Shown: positions 34,048-44,842 of the stretch, piece after piece
Numbering within the stretch: position 1 is the stretch's first letter
How the letters are laid out: every line of letters begins with the position of its first letter
DNA from: Ryuthela nishihirai
Taxonomy: Eukaryota; Arthropoda; Arachnida; Araneae; Heptathelidae
Length of the DNA: 64,000 nucleotides
Assembly (NCBI GenBank): GCA_038380435.1
Contig: JAWZYU010000013.1
Coordinates: 66,110,446 to 66,174,445, forward strand
Reading direction: 5' to 3'
Notes under the pieces: generated by a model
What the model saw: only the letters and a program-made list of their open reading frames with translations
Database searches by the model: none
Told to the model about the DNA's origin: nothing
Translations under genes and position numbers: made by a program

Positions 34048-34376
34048 ACCGTATTTTTTCGATTCTAAGACGCACTTTAATTTCAGCACCACCAACAGAC
34101 AAAAAGTTTTGATTCTAAGAAATAAAAAATAAATAAATTGCTAAAATATATCTAACAAATATTTTTATTATAATAGAATTCAATTTACTAACAACAATAG
34201 TACTTATTTATCAGTAAGTATTCTATTCATCACTTCCTTCTGAATCAATATCAGAGTCTAATTCTTCTGAGCCGTCTTTTCTGCGATTCTAAGACGCCAT
34301 CGATTCTAAGACGCACCCCGTTTTTAGAGACGTATATGTGGGAAAAAAGTGCGTCTTAGAATCGAAGAAATACGGT
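34048..34376. mobile_element. MITE with ~30-bp terminal inverted repeats
   Basis: The left end ACCGTATTTTTTCGATTCTA followed by AGACGCACTTT pairs with the right end AAAGTGCGTCTTAGAATCGA followed by AGAAATACGGT; one mismatch in about 30. The module CGATTCTAAGACGC occurs twice more inside (about 34285-34315). Target duplication is unclear. No coding sequence. Confidence 0.75.
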
Positions 34377-34864
34377 ACTCTCTTGGGATAGGAGGAGCAT
34401 ATCGAAATAACATAAAGCCTTTGATATTGTTACAAAGTCATATAATTAAACGAATTAATAAAAACAAAAACATGCACGTGTAAGAAGCAAATGTGATGAT
34501 GCAAATATTTTGCCTATAAGGAATTAAAAAAATTAATTGCTTATAATGTACATGTGACGTAAGCGGATGTGTGACGTCATAGGGGCAAATCACTGTCTGT
34601 GGGGGTATTATCCTGCGAATACACTACTATTAGCTTATTGGCAAATTTGCAGCACGGTGAGGTAGCTTTGATCCTGGACCTTTCAGTTCTAACTTCATCT
34701 GGTATGACTCAGATGTTTGCGCTAAACGAAAAGAAAATGAAGAATAGATAACACGAACGTATTTTGGAGATTGGTGCTTATGCAGCTGTTAAAAATTCTT
34801 TGATATAATATTAGAGTTGAGTAAAAATTTTTATATTTGATTTTATTGTTTGAGAGGGCTTTCG
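34377..34864. other. Spacer without recognised features
   Basis: AT-rich. No domain or repeat recognised. Confidence 0.4.
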
Positions 34865-35455
34865 TTAAAGTACCTACTTCCTACATACGCTCAAAACATA
34901 CAAAATAAACCTAAAGAATATTGATGTAATCAGTCATTGAATTCGCATTTACTACAATGTGAGATAAAGCGCCAATTTACCTACTCAACAAGAGTAATTC
35001 CAAAGAAGTACCTAGAAACCCACGCTCCTGAAAAGTTCGCCCCCCCTCTTCGAACCTCCAGCTGTCATACTAAATCTCAAACTTCATTACCGCTTTGAAA
35101 TCCAAAACTCTTGTCTTTACATAATTTTATTTCAGTCTTTAATTTCATGTCCGGCACCAAAATATTAAATTTAAAAAAATATAAAATCTCATACTATTTA
35201 GTTTGGCAAATGAGAATTCATACACAAGTGAGATTTCCCGAAACTGAATTTTCGCACTCTTCTCAAAACAAAAATCTCGGACCTCCCGAAAACAATCTCC
35301 CTCCCACTGAAACGAAATTCTTGGATCGTCCTGAAGCTAAATCCGGCCTTGCGGGCTAACTATCTTCTTTTGAAGAGAATACGAACTCGGTGACTGATTG
35401 CACTATCCATACATTTCAGGTTTATTGTCTAAGTTTTAAGGTGTTTATAGGTAGG
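34865..35455. mobile_element. Inverted-repeat MITE related to 4045-4258, interrupted by a ~350-bp insertion
   Basis: The left part (ATTGATGTAATCAGTCATTG, GCCAATTTACCTACTCAACA) and right part (GAAGAGAATACGAACTCGGT, GACTGATTGCACTATCC) match the 4.1 kb MITE. Between about 35012 and 35363 lies unrelated sequence ending in TCCGGCCTTGCGGGC, inserted at a point where the reference copy is continuous. Confidence 0.6.
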
Positions 35456-35608
35456 CCAGTTTTTTAAATTTATTTTTCATTTTTATTATACCACAAAAAG
35501 ATGCAGAAAACAAATCCTGCCCACAAAAATTTTATTTTATTTTACTCCATTGTAAACAGCGGAAAGAAAGAAATTTGAAATATTCATAAAATAATTTCAC
35601 ATAAAGTA

Positions 35609-35663
35609 TTTGCAAGATTAATTTCATACATTTGATATAAATGTATGAAATTAATCTTGCAAA
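35609..35663. repeat. Perfect hairpin, 25-bp arms
   Basis: The arm at 35609-35633 (TTTGCAAGATTAATTTCATA plus CATTT) is followed after GATAT by its exact complement at 35639-35663. Confidence 0.9.
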
Positions 35664-37059
35664 GACTTTTACTCTTAAAAACCTTAATGTTTCAATAATC
35701 CAGCTTTAAGAAAAAAAATGAGGCTCATATTGTTTTCAAAAAAATATAACACTCGATTTTAAACTTTTGCCCAATATTTTTCTCTTTAGCGTTTGTCTTT
35801 GGCTTAGAAAAAGTTGATAACTACTTATCTATTCCATGGTATTATGATTTTTCCCAAATGTCAGAGCAATTTGCAAGTGGATTAAATATTTTGTTTAAAT
35901 GTTGACCAAAACTTAAGCTGTCTAAAAAACTAATAACTTACTAGATTGAAATTTTATGGGGAGCAAAAAGGGAAAAATGTCTTTTTTATATTATATATTA
36001 TACTAATCGAAAATAGTGTAGGACAAGTAACGTTTAAAAAGCTTTTAAAATATTAATTTCTAAAGATATAATTTGCCCATTAATTTATGTTAATAGGAGC
36101 GTTACTAAATATTTTACTTCCCTATTTCCTTTTCCCACTACCACACTCATTTGGAAAATTTGTGAAGTTCTCTATCGCCATGAAGTTAAAACATATAATT
36201 CTTAAAATTATCACATTTTTAAATTAAAAAAAAATGTTAAAATATTTTAAGAGAAAAAAAAAATGTTACGAAAATATGAATGTCATTTCTCTTCTGATAA
36301 AGATATAGTAAGCGTTAAAACAATAATCTGGAAATCGTAAAGATCAACAATCCACTAGCAGAAATATTTCGCAGTGTTAGACCCAACTTCCCTACAAGCT
36401 TCGCTCTTACTCCCCTACCCAGCTTTGCCTCTGGTGGAAATTACTACCGAACTCACACTGTACAACGGGATGCAAGCGAATATTGTCAGTGACACTTTAC
36501 AGCTCCCCCGAGGGAATGGTTGACGACGCCCCTTTTGCTTCCCTCGTTAATCCCTCATTGCCATTCTCATTGCTAATCGTTCAGAGAAGGAAAGCAATAC
36601 TGAAAACTCTCGGCTGGTAAGCTGGATCGTGGTGATAGGAGTATTCAGACAGCTTGGTATCCAAAGGGTTAATGGTAGATTATGATGGGCAAAGGGATAT
36701 ACAATGTGGGAGTTGTCGCCTTTTAACTCCGGGGAAGTTGGAAAGCGCAACTTTTTTTTTGTTTTAGGAAATAAATACGTACGTGTTCTGGACACGTTTT
36801 GTATTAATTCTGGTTTTGGCTAAAATAATTGAATTTTTATAGATTAGAAACAATAATTTGTAATATTGCATAAAGTTCCAGGATGATTGATTTTTCTCTT
36901 GACTATTCAAATTCTTCAAATAGCATGCATTGAAATACATGATATATGAATTTTGGACATTCAAATTATCTTTGGTGTCATTTTTCGAAAAAAAATATTT
37001 TACAAATGAAGGACATTCAGTATTTCGCTTTGAAAGCTCTCTAAAGAATTATATATTTT
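35664..37059. other. Spacer without recognised features
   Basis: AT-rich. The minus-strand frame at 36547-36795 has no recognised domain. Confidence 0.4.
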
Positions 37060-37612
37060 TTCTGAAAAAACAAGTTTTGCCCTGAGTGAAACTCGAACCC
37101 ACGTCTTCTGTATATTTACATGCCAACAAAGTTCCCTCTACGATGCGAAGACACTGCCAAGATGGGCCTCGCGCAGATCCATCATTCTCCGTGTACGAAA
37201 GTTCGCAAAAGATGAACCCAACAGCCCGGCGCACGAAGAATTTCTTCTGCGGGCACTATCTCCAAAAATGAGAGAGAATGTTGAATGCCAGGTGTTCTAA
37301 CCACTCAGTTATCAGCAGCTTCTTCATTTCTATCACAATGGTGCCTATAAATCATTACAATTTTTCGCGCTCTTGGCGCCATCTATGATCGAGAACGATA
37401 AACATTTCTATATTTGCCCAAAGGAAAAATTTGTTGCAATGTTCAAATGTTTCACGCTCCAAATCACAGATGGCGCTACGAACAGCGACAAAATGGGATA
37501 ATCTATAGTCATAATTGTCCGGAAAAAAAACTAGCTGTTGTTGGTATAGTGGTTAGAACACCTGGAATGTATTCAGGAGATGTGGGTTTGAGTATCGCTC
37601 AGGGGGAAACTT
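37060..37612. repeat. Inverted pair of tRNA-like segments (possible third SINE family)
   Basis: On the plus strand 37535-37612 reads TGGTATAGTGGTTAGAACAC (box A-like), then GATGTGGGTTTGAGTATCGC (box B-like) and CAGGGGGAAACTTATGTTTT. On the minus strand the region 37070-37110 has GACGTGGGTTCGAGTTTCAC and CAGGGCAAAACTTGTTTT, and 37285-37315 has GAGTGGTTAGAACACCTGG. The two copies face opposite ways. One intact tRNA-like head cannot be folded with confidence. Confidence 0.4.
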
Positions 37613-37622
37613 ATGTTTTGAG

Positions 37623-37944
37623 ATTGGGGTGGGAGTGGCTCAGTTGGCAGCATGCCAGGCTTGTAATCTACAGTTCCCAGATTAGGGGATAGCGATGGGC
37701 TTGGAAAGGTCGCTTCCATCAGATGGGATGTTAAGCCGTGGGCCCATGTGTGGGAGAGCCATACTCTGTGCACGTTAAAGAACATGCTGGATGGCCGTTA
37801 TGAGAGGTTACCATCTGTCTCCTAACAGCTGTCCTGTGGGCCCAACCATCTCTGAGCCCTCGTGAACATCGTAACCTGGCCATTTAGCCTATTGTGTGCA
37901 CAAAAGTGCAACTCAGAGATAAAACAACCCAAACAACTCAACCC
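37623..37944 (+). mobile_element. SINE-A copy with 10-bp target-site duplication, box B deleted
   Basis: Plus strand. The head GTGGCTCAGTTGGCAGCATG is present, but the sequence jumps from CAGTTCCCAGATTAGGGG to GCGATGGGCTTGG, so the internal box B and following ~50 bp are lost. The tail ends AACAACTCAACCC. ATGTTTTGAG flanks it at 37613-37622 and 37945-37954. Confidence 0.88.
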
Positions 37945-37954
37945 ATGTTTTGAG

Positions 37955-38890
37955 TAAAAATATTTCTTGAATTCTATACTTAGAAGTAATCTTTAACTCT
38001 TGAGCTTTATAATGATTTGATACGGCTGTATAGCAAGGTCAAATCTGATAGTGGTAGTGGGAGAAGTCAAGGGGTCATGCCCCTCCCCATTTTAAAACTT
38101 CCCCATTTTAAAACTTCCCCATTTTAATATAAACAAAAAAATTTTAAAACGCTAGTAAAGATATAGGCAAAAATCATTAAACTTATGCATATTTCACGCA
38201 TTTTTCAAGAAATGTTTTAAAACATTTCTTGAAACAACAAAAGAGCTCTAAAAAGGAGGGAAAAGGTTAGACTACAATCGAAATACAGTCTCTTGTCCCC
38301 CCCCCCCCCTTTATTTTTTACGGGCTCGTTTGCATCACTTGGCCCATTTTGTTGCATGTTATTAGAAAAGCGGAAACAAAGTAAGCAAGCTACAAAACCA
38401 GTCACCTTCTGCGAGGTAAGAACTTGAATGGAAAGCACAAGGAGAGGAAGCTGTTGCCTTTGGAGGAGTCTGATCTCGAAGAATGGTGGTGGTGGTGGAG
38501 GAGGAGGAGGGGGAGACTGGAACAAAAGGAGCAGAAGTTGGGATGCTGGAAGAGCCACTTGGAAGAGAACTGGATGCAAGGGGATCTACTTCACTTTTGG
38601 TGAAGGTGAAAAAAATTATCTCGCTGGAAATCTAGTAAGGAAAAAAATGATAATTAATTCTCTATTTCATTAAAAATGTAATTTTTTAATTTATTATTAC
38701 CAATTGTTTATATTAACTTCGGATATAGGTAGAAGCATAGTAGGAAGATAGAGAATAAAGGAATTCAGTGACTTCTTTGTTTATGGATCTTGAAAACTTA
38801 TTTTGTGGCCATTCACGTGATGACTTCTGAACAATGAAAAGAGCAGGATGAAAAACGAGTTAAAAAGTTTTAATACACCACTAAAAATTA
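37955..38890. other. Low-complexity region
   Basis: It holds repeats of CCCCATTTTAAAACTT (38085-38125), a poly-C tract (about 38295-38310) and a GGT/GGA microsatellite (about 38484-38514). The proline- or glycine-rich frames seen here are products of these repeats. Confidence 0.6.
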
Positions 38891-39025
38891 CTTTCATTGG
38901 AGCTGTTGATGAGACTGGTAAGGTGTTGGTGACAGAGAGAAACTAAAGTGATGAAAATTGGTCAGGCAGGTGGCACTTTAATTCGTTTCACCCTTGAGCA
39001 AGTGTTCCGATTTAATTATCACTGG
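38891..39025 (+). mobile_element. Short internal fragment of the RTE-clade LINE
   Basis: CTTTCATTGGAGCTGTTGAT and GAGACTGGTA, AACTAAAGTGATGAAAATTG, GGTCAGGCAGG and TTTAATTATC follow the order of the RTE copy at 57788-57940, with internal deletions. It lies in the palm-to-thumb part of the reverse transcriptase gene. Confidence 0.7.
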
Positions 39026-39095
39026 ATTAACACTGGACTCAATATTAATTATCACTTGACTGAACATAATATATATATATAGCACATTTCCATCA

Positions 39096-39170
39096 TAGTA
39101 TAAGGATCAATATCGATTACAGTATAAGGATCAATATCCGTTATAGTATAAGGATCAATATCTATTACAC
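39096..39170. repeat. Three 24-bp tandem repeats
   Basis: The unit AGTATAAGGATCAATATC plus a variable 6-mer is repeated three times with small differences. A TA-run precedes it (39066-39080). Confidence 0.9.
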
Positions 39171-39477
39171 TGTAGGAAAATGCTGGTCACACCTGGTCTT
39201 GGGTGATCCATGTTTCAAACCAATAGTCCTCCGGTTGGTTTATTTACATGGTGTAAATTTTCTTACCACAGAGAATTTTAGGGGACCAAACAATTATAAA
39301 AGCATTATTTAAGAAGAATCGTCTGTTTATAAAAGAAAAATAAATCTTAACCGTTGCTTCTTTTATACAAACACTTACATGACATAGAATGCCCTGATAA
39401 AATAAAGTCAACATAGAGAATAGACAAATATTAGCACTCGCCTCTGAAGTCTGAGACCACGATGTGTTCCAGGTAAC

Positions 39478-39576
39478 TTTAGTTTGCAATCGCTGCAATG
39501 CTTGGATTTCCAAACTCAGTTCTTCATGGAGAACACTTTCTAATTCGCATTTCTTCCCCAATTCCCGTACTTTGGA
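39478..39576 (-). CDS. Candidate coiled-coil exon
   Basis: On the minus strand the strong acceptor CCTATTCCTTCCAG opens a 99-bp phase-0 exon of 33 residues, SKVRELGKKCELESVLHEEL then SLEIQALQRLQTK. Heptad spacing of hydrophobic residues suggests a coiled coil. The proposed donor AAA|GTTACC is weak, and the frame continues open beyond it, so the exon may be longer. It could belong to the same minus-strand gene as 60172-60324, also a phase-0 coiled-coil exon. Family not identified. Confidence 0.4.
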
Positions 39577-39659
39577 CTGGAAGGAATAGGAAACATTTCT
39601 GAAAAGTACTTTAAAGAACCTTAAGTAGCGAAAACGAATAAAAATAGACTTCATTTCAA

Positions 39660-40056
39660 CATTTCTTAGAATGAGGATTTTTGGTATTTTTCCTAAAATG
39701 GTTTATTAAGTAAAGTTCCTAAAGTAATCCTTAATAACACTGGTTTACAAGGATTTTATAACTGCCTTTAACTATTTTTCAGGTGCTGATTTCAGATCTG
39801 GCCTTAAAAAATGGCTAGCACGCCACGTTTTTATGTTATTGGTAATTTTGACTCGTGTTTGAATCTTCCTATACTTAACACTTCCAGGCAACTGGGAGGA
39901 TACTGGATATTTTACTTTTTGTGGCTAGAAACACTGATTGCGAAGTGGGAGAAAACATGTAACAGTAATCTAACCTCAGACCGCCATTTGTTGTTTTCAT
40001 TATAGGAGGAACATGTGCTGTACCTTGAAGAGTGAATTTTGGCATTTAAATTGCAC
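39660..40056. other. Spacer without recognised features
   Basis: AT-rich upstream flank of the repetitive gene relic; nothing recognised. Confidence 0.35.
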
Positions 40057-40061
40057 AAAGT

Positions 40062-41700
40062 CAGCATCGTAAATGTGTTATTGTGCCAGATAATTTTTGT
40101 TATGTGTGTGGAAATTATATTTTAAAATCCCACGGTCGTTCTCTGACAAATATTGCCTATAACTTGTATTTTGGATGTCATGTTGGAGATCAGGACAAAA
40201 CATGGGCTCCACATGTGTGCTGCATTTCGTGCATTGTTGCTTTGAGTGAATAGTTGAGAAAGGTAAGATAAAATCCTTGCTCTTTGCAGTTCCAATGATT
40301 TGGAATTTGCCAACTAGTCATTTGCATGATTTCTATTTTTGTTTAACTAAAGTGTCGTGCTTTTCAAAAAAGAACAAAAGCAAAATACAATATCAAAATG
40401 TGCTTTCAGTCATAAGGCCAGTTCCTCATGTAGAAGATATTCCTATACCAACACCTCCAATTAACTGGGAGGAGATGGATTCCCATTCATCAGAGGAAGA
40501 CTTTGAGGCACATACAGATCTCGATCCTACATACACCCCTAAAAAGTTAGATGAGTCTCATCTGATTCAGCAAATGAACTAAATGATCTTGTTCGAAACC
40601 TAGGACTTCCCAAACAACAAGCTGAGGTTTTAGGTTGAAGACTTCAAGAGTGTAATATTCTGGCCAAGGGTACTAGAGTTTCTCTGTTCAGAAAGAGAAA
40701 TTTGGCTTTATCTGCTTATTACGAGATGCAAGATGGTTTGTGTTTCTGCACAGATATTTCAGGGATTATGGAAGAAATTGGAATAAATACGACACCAAGG
40801 ATTGGCATCTATTTATAGATTCGTTAAAATTCAGTTTAAAAGCTGTCCTTTTGCATAAAGGAAACCAAAAAACTTCCATTCCAGTGACACACGCTATGGG
40901 AATGAAGGAAACTTATAAAAGCATGGAAAAAATACTCACGGCTATAAAATATGACCAGTTTAAGTGGACAATATATGGTGACCTAAAAGTTATATTTCTC
41001 TTGCTCGGGCTTCAAGGAGGCTTCACAAAATTTTGCTGTTTTCTGTGTTTGTGGGACAGTAATGCAGAAAGGAACACTACAAAACAAAAGACTGGCCCAA
41101 AAGAGGTATTTTGATTCCTGGAAAGAATAATATGAAGTAAAAGCTTCTAGTTGACTCCTCTGATATTCTGCTCCCACCACTACACATCAAACTGGAGCTT
41201 ATGAAAAACTTTGTAAAGGCTATGGTCAAAACTGGTAAAGAGTTTTTGCACTTGAAGGAAAAAGTTCCAAAACTAAGTGATGTCAAACTCAAAGAAGGGA
41301 TCGTTGTTGGTCTTCAGATCAGGATGCTACTGAATGATATTGTCTTCGAAGAAAAACTGAATATAAAGGAGTGCACTGCATGGAAATCCTTCACGTCTGT
41401 GGTCTAGAGTTTTCTGTGGAATCACAAAGAGGAAAACTACCATTTGATGATTCAAGATCTGGTCAAAAGCTATGAAAATCTTGGCTGCCGACTGTCTTTG
41501 AAAATCCAATTCTTGCACTCGCATCTGAACTCCTTTCCCAAGAACTTAGGAGCTGTCAGTGATGAGCAAAGGAAAAGATTTCACCAGGATATCCGAACCA
41601 TGGAGGAGAGATACCAAGGTAGGGGATCCAGCAATGATGGGTGACTACTGCTGGTTCTTGGAGAAGGAAGATAATCACATAAAAGACAAAAATGAACTTG
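40062..41700 (+). pseudogene. Eroded member of an arthropod repetitive gene family (FHQDI...RYQG...DYCW)
   Basis: The pieces in order are: a cysteine-rich N-terminus (40062-40253: CYVCG, VGDQDKTWAPHVCC, ISC); FAVPMIWNLPTSHLHDFYFC and VLSVIRPVPHVEDIPIPTPP (40277-40582); HKGNQKTSIPVTHAMGMKET and YGDLKVIFLLLGLQGGFTKF with CFLCLWDS (40740-41114); KNFVKAMVKTGKEFLHLKEK (41201-41407); and FLHSHLNSFPKNLGAVSDEQ, RKRFHQDIRTMEERYQGRG and DYCWFLE (41444-41680). Frameshifts and stops separate them. I recognise the motif set from uncharacterised multi-copy genes of arthropods and Hydra, which often behave like transposons. The Cys pairs suggest a zinc-binding N-terminus. Function is unknown. Confidence 0.75.
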
Positions 41701-42228
41701 TAAGTATAAAGATCCTTACCCATGATTTCTTTATTTTTCCATGTTTTAATATTATTTCATTTGTTACTTTATATTCAGTGGTCTATAACTATGATATTTC
41801 TAATTTTTTTACTGTAGTCATGTAATTAATTAATGAGTTTTAAGTTGCAATTTAATAAAATAGTCACATTTATTTTCATTTCCCAAATATGCATATTCAT
41901 TGATATTTGAAATACATCAATCCATAATTTAAAAAAATTCTATACATTCTGCAGATTTTTCACAGCCATATTTGAATTCAGCACCGCAAAATTAGTTAAA
42001 ACATCCGCTTTAACCAATGTTTAAAAAAGGTTTCAATTTGTTGTCTAGTGTAATCAAGCGATATAAACATTAGTGAAAATCTTATTGGACTTCTATTGAA
42101 AATGAAGTCAAAAAACGAAGTGAAATGAGGTAAGTGAAGCTATCGGATTTTTAAAGATTCATTTTATTAGTAATAATAAGGATAATCAAAAACGCAGTAG
42201 ATAATCATAAAATAAATTTTATGCATTT
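41701..42228. other. AT-rich spacer
   Basis: Nothing recognised between the eroded gene and SINE-B. Confidence 0.4.
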
Positions 42229-42430
42229 AAAAAAAATAAATAAATACCCCCTCAAGCAGCTGCTTGCCACAGAGGTCTGACAGGAGCCTGTCAGTTTATA
42301 TGCCAGAGTAGAAGGTCTGTGAGGATGGCAGGACCTCAGCAGAAAAACGACACATACATCCATGCCTTATCCGGGGATTGAACCCAGGTCCCTGAGATCA
42401 GTAGCCAAGCGCGCTAACCACTCGGCCATA
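42229..42430 (-). mobile_element. SINE-B copy, full length, well preserved
   Basis: Minus strand from ACCCCCTCAAGCAGCTGCTT through CTGACAGGAGCCTGTCAG and GGATGGCAGGACCTCAGCAG to the head GCGCTAACCACTCGGCC. It is one of the cleanest copies in the window. Confidence 0.9.
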
Positions 42431-42908
42431 TGTATAGTTTTTTTTCCTTATTTTAAATTAGGAAATATTCTTATTTTAGTCTCCACAAAGGCAAATTGAA
42501 TCATGGAAATTTAAGGAAAATTTTGTTAACAGAGTTCGTAGATTCTTAGTGTACTTCTGATCTCTCTTGGAAGGATGGTGTTTTCAGCTTTTCTTAGGCT
42601 GTCACTGATAGTTTCGCAAAACAAATGTCTACATATATTGAATAAGAAAATATTTCTTAAAAACTCACGGCAAGAGTACTACAAGAGTGACATGATAAAT
42701 GTAAAGTTTTTTCTTTTAGTAAAATTAAGAGTATTTTTTTACTTAATGGAGGAATATCATTTTACTCAATTCCGCTCTGGCTCTAATAGTCCTCCTGTTA
42801 CTTCATTTGAAAAGGATCCAAGTTTCATTTCCACAAAACACTTTAAAGAGGCTTAAATTATCATAAAACATTTAATACTGAAAAGTGTGAATTTGTCATT
42901 TGTAAAAG
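42431..42908. other. AT-rich spacer
   Basis: The 93-codon plus frame at 42575-42856 has no recognised domain. Confidence 0.35.
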
Positions 42909-43087
42909 TTGGGTTGGTTTATCTCTGAGCGGCACTTTTTGCACAAAACGATCTAAACAGCAAGGTCACAAGAACCCCGAGGGCTCAGAGAAGGTCAGGG
43001 GAAGGGGAACCACTGCACAGCCTTAGGAGACATATAGTAGACTTCCTTCAAGGATATCCAGCGTGTTCTTTAACGTGCATAAGAGTC
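42909..43087 (-). mobile_element. SINE-A 3' half (5'-truncated)
   Basis: GGGTTGGTTTATCTCTGAGC to CAGCGTGTTCTTTAACGTGC; the tRNA head and first half are missing. Confidence 0.85.
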
Positions 43088-43309
43088 TAGCGGGGTGAGG
43101 GATTGTAGCGCACCACCTGGCCACCAGAGAGGTGCCAGAAATAATTTTGAAATAAAGTGTGTCAAGTTAAATAACTTATATGTGTGATTCTCATAGCGAT
43201 TTCCAATAATTTAAACATGACTAAAACATAGGAGGGATATCATCACAACGGAATTTTTCCCCTTTTCCATTTTTTGTTCATATTTCACTGAAGTCAACCC
43301 TCTCTACAA

Positions 43310-43985
43310 TATTTCTGGGGTTGGGGTGGCAGCACCCTACACTAGAACGCCTGGTGTGTGGGTATCCTGGAACAGGTTGTGGCGACACCAAACTCAGATG
43401 CACCGTCATTTACACCCAAACAGAAGCATGGCTCATCCAAGAAGGTGATGTGGTGCCATTTCCCCTCCCACGAAACGCACTCGATGCATCAAACCACGAC
43501 GTGCCTGGTGATGATTAGCAATCAGGGGAAACCTGCGCAGGAATGCTGTGCCTGTAATTCAGTTTGATTTAAAAGTCATTGGATGGTCCGCATGGACACT
43601 GGTGTCATCGCGGACCATCAAATGGCATCGCAAGTGTCACTTGCGATGGATTGCTGTAGATGTTACACAGGCGTTGGAGGTTGCTTGTCGGCAGATTAGG
43701 CGATCTTCTAGTGGTGTGGGGACTTGAGTTATGTCGATGTCAAGCGGTACCTGTCCTCGTCCACTGCTCCAAACAGCGTGTTAAAGTGCTCATTGCGACC
43801 ATATGACAGGTAGACCAACCTGCTTCATACATCCCCACGATACGGCCCCTTTTTACCGGGCTAGCTGCTGATAACGCATTCATGTTCGTTGCCTTAGCAT
43901 AACTGAAATACGCGTTCACTGTTTCACTTCCACTATGGTGGCATTTATTAGAGTGTCAGGACTGACAACACTGCCTGTAATTTCG
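43310..43985 (-). pseudogene. Tc1-like transposase, decayed
   Basis: Read on the minus strand from about 43895, MNALSAASPVKRGRIVGMYE then AGWSTCHMVA is the N-terminal HTH of arthropod Tc1-like transposases, followed by LEQWTRTGTA, which precedes the GRPR region. Further along, around 43420-43330, FLDEPCFCLGVNDG matches the FsDEsrFcLgvnDg block with the first catalytic Asp. Frames shift several times, and the region with the second and third catalytic residues is gone. Two internal hairpins (43585-43619 and 43625-43650) lie within the relic. It differs from the relic at 9.3 kb and represents another Tc1 subfamily. Confidence 0.75.
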
Positions 43986-44737
43986 GTTCCATGTGACGTC
44001 ATGCTATTGTCACTGGAATCATTTACATAGGACCCGTGCTACTACGTGTGATATTGATTTGGTGTCACTGTATTCATCATTTATGGTTTTTTGCAATTTT
44101 TGTGCACATGAGTGTAACTGATCGTTTTTAAATCCTGTTATGTTGCTTTTAACGGCCCAGCCGCAAACTTCTAATTTTTTCAATTTGGAAAGTACTTTGC
44201 TCTCTTTTATATTCTATGAAAATATTTTTTTTAATAAGACATGAGTCAACTTAATTTAAAAAGTATGTTTGCGCCCTTTTACATTCTGCAAAAATGTTAT
44301 TTAATAAAATATCAGTCAGCGTTTCTTAAAGTATTTTAGTCACAAAAAATGGCTCAATATCCCCGGAAAAAATTATTTAGAAATTACTCTAAGAATAATA
44401 CCGTATGCAAATATATATATATATAAACACATAACATATTTTATATTAACATAAAATACATAAATATATTTTATATTTAGCACTTAAAATTTTTAATTTC
44501 TTACTTAGCAAACTTCTAAGTTATATTGGTGAAGTGTTAATTTTTAAGAAAAAATATATACTTTTTACATACAATGGACTCAGATTTTATGTTTACAGTT
44601 CTACATTAAAGTTTGAATTCAAATTTGTATTGCTTGTACACTTTTCGTACTGTATTGTACTATAGTACACATGTGTTTTTTTCTTAGTATTTAAATAAAA
44701 ATGCTTTTCCTTATATTTGGAAAAATGTGCAAATATT
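43986..44737. other. AT-rich spacer
   Basis: A/T-rich with a TA-run near 44409-44423. No gene recognised. Confidence 0.4.
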
Positions 44738-44842
44738 AATCATCATCATCATCATCATCCTCAAGTAGCCATGGGCTACGGAGGTCCAACCAGACCATGC
44801 AATTTAGTTCTCCAAGCAAGTCTATCCTGAGCTACATCAACT

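Noticed and set aside
38360..38420. Plus-strand mini-exon ending at GCGAG|GTAAGA
   Set aside because: The donor is consensus but the acceptor and frame are poor and there is no partner exon.
38217..38579. Polyproline/polyglycine protein on either strand
   Set aside because: It is created by the GGT/GGA microsatellite and a poly-C tract; no conserved flanking domain.
43585..43650. Rho-independent-type hairpin terminators
   Set aside because: Eukaryotic context; the hairpins lie within a decayed Tc1 transposase and have no T-tract.
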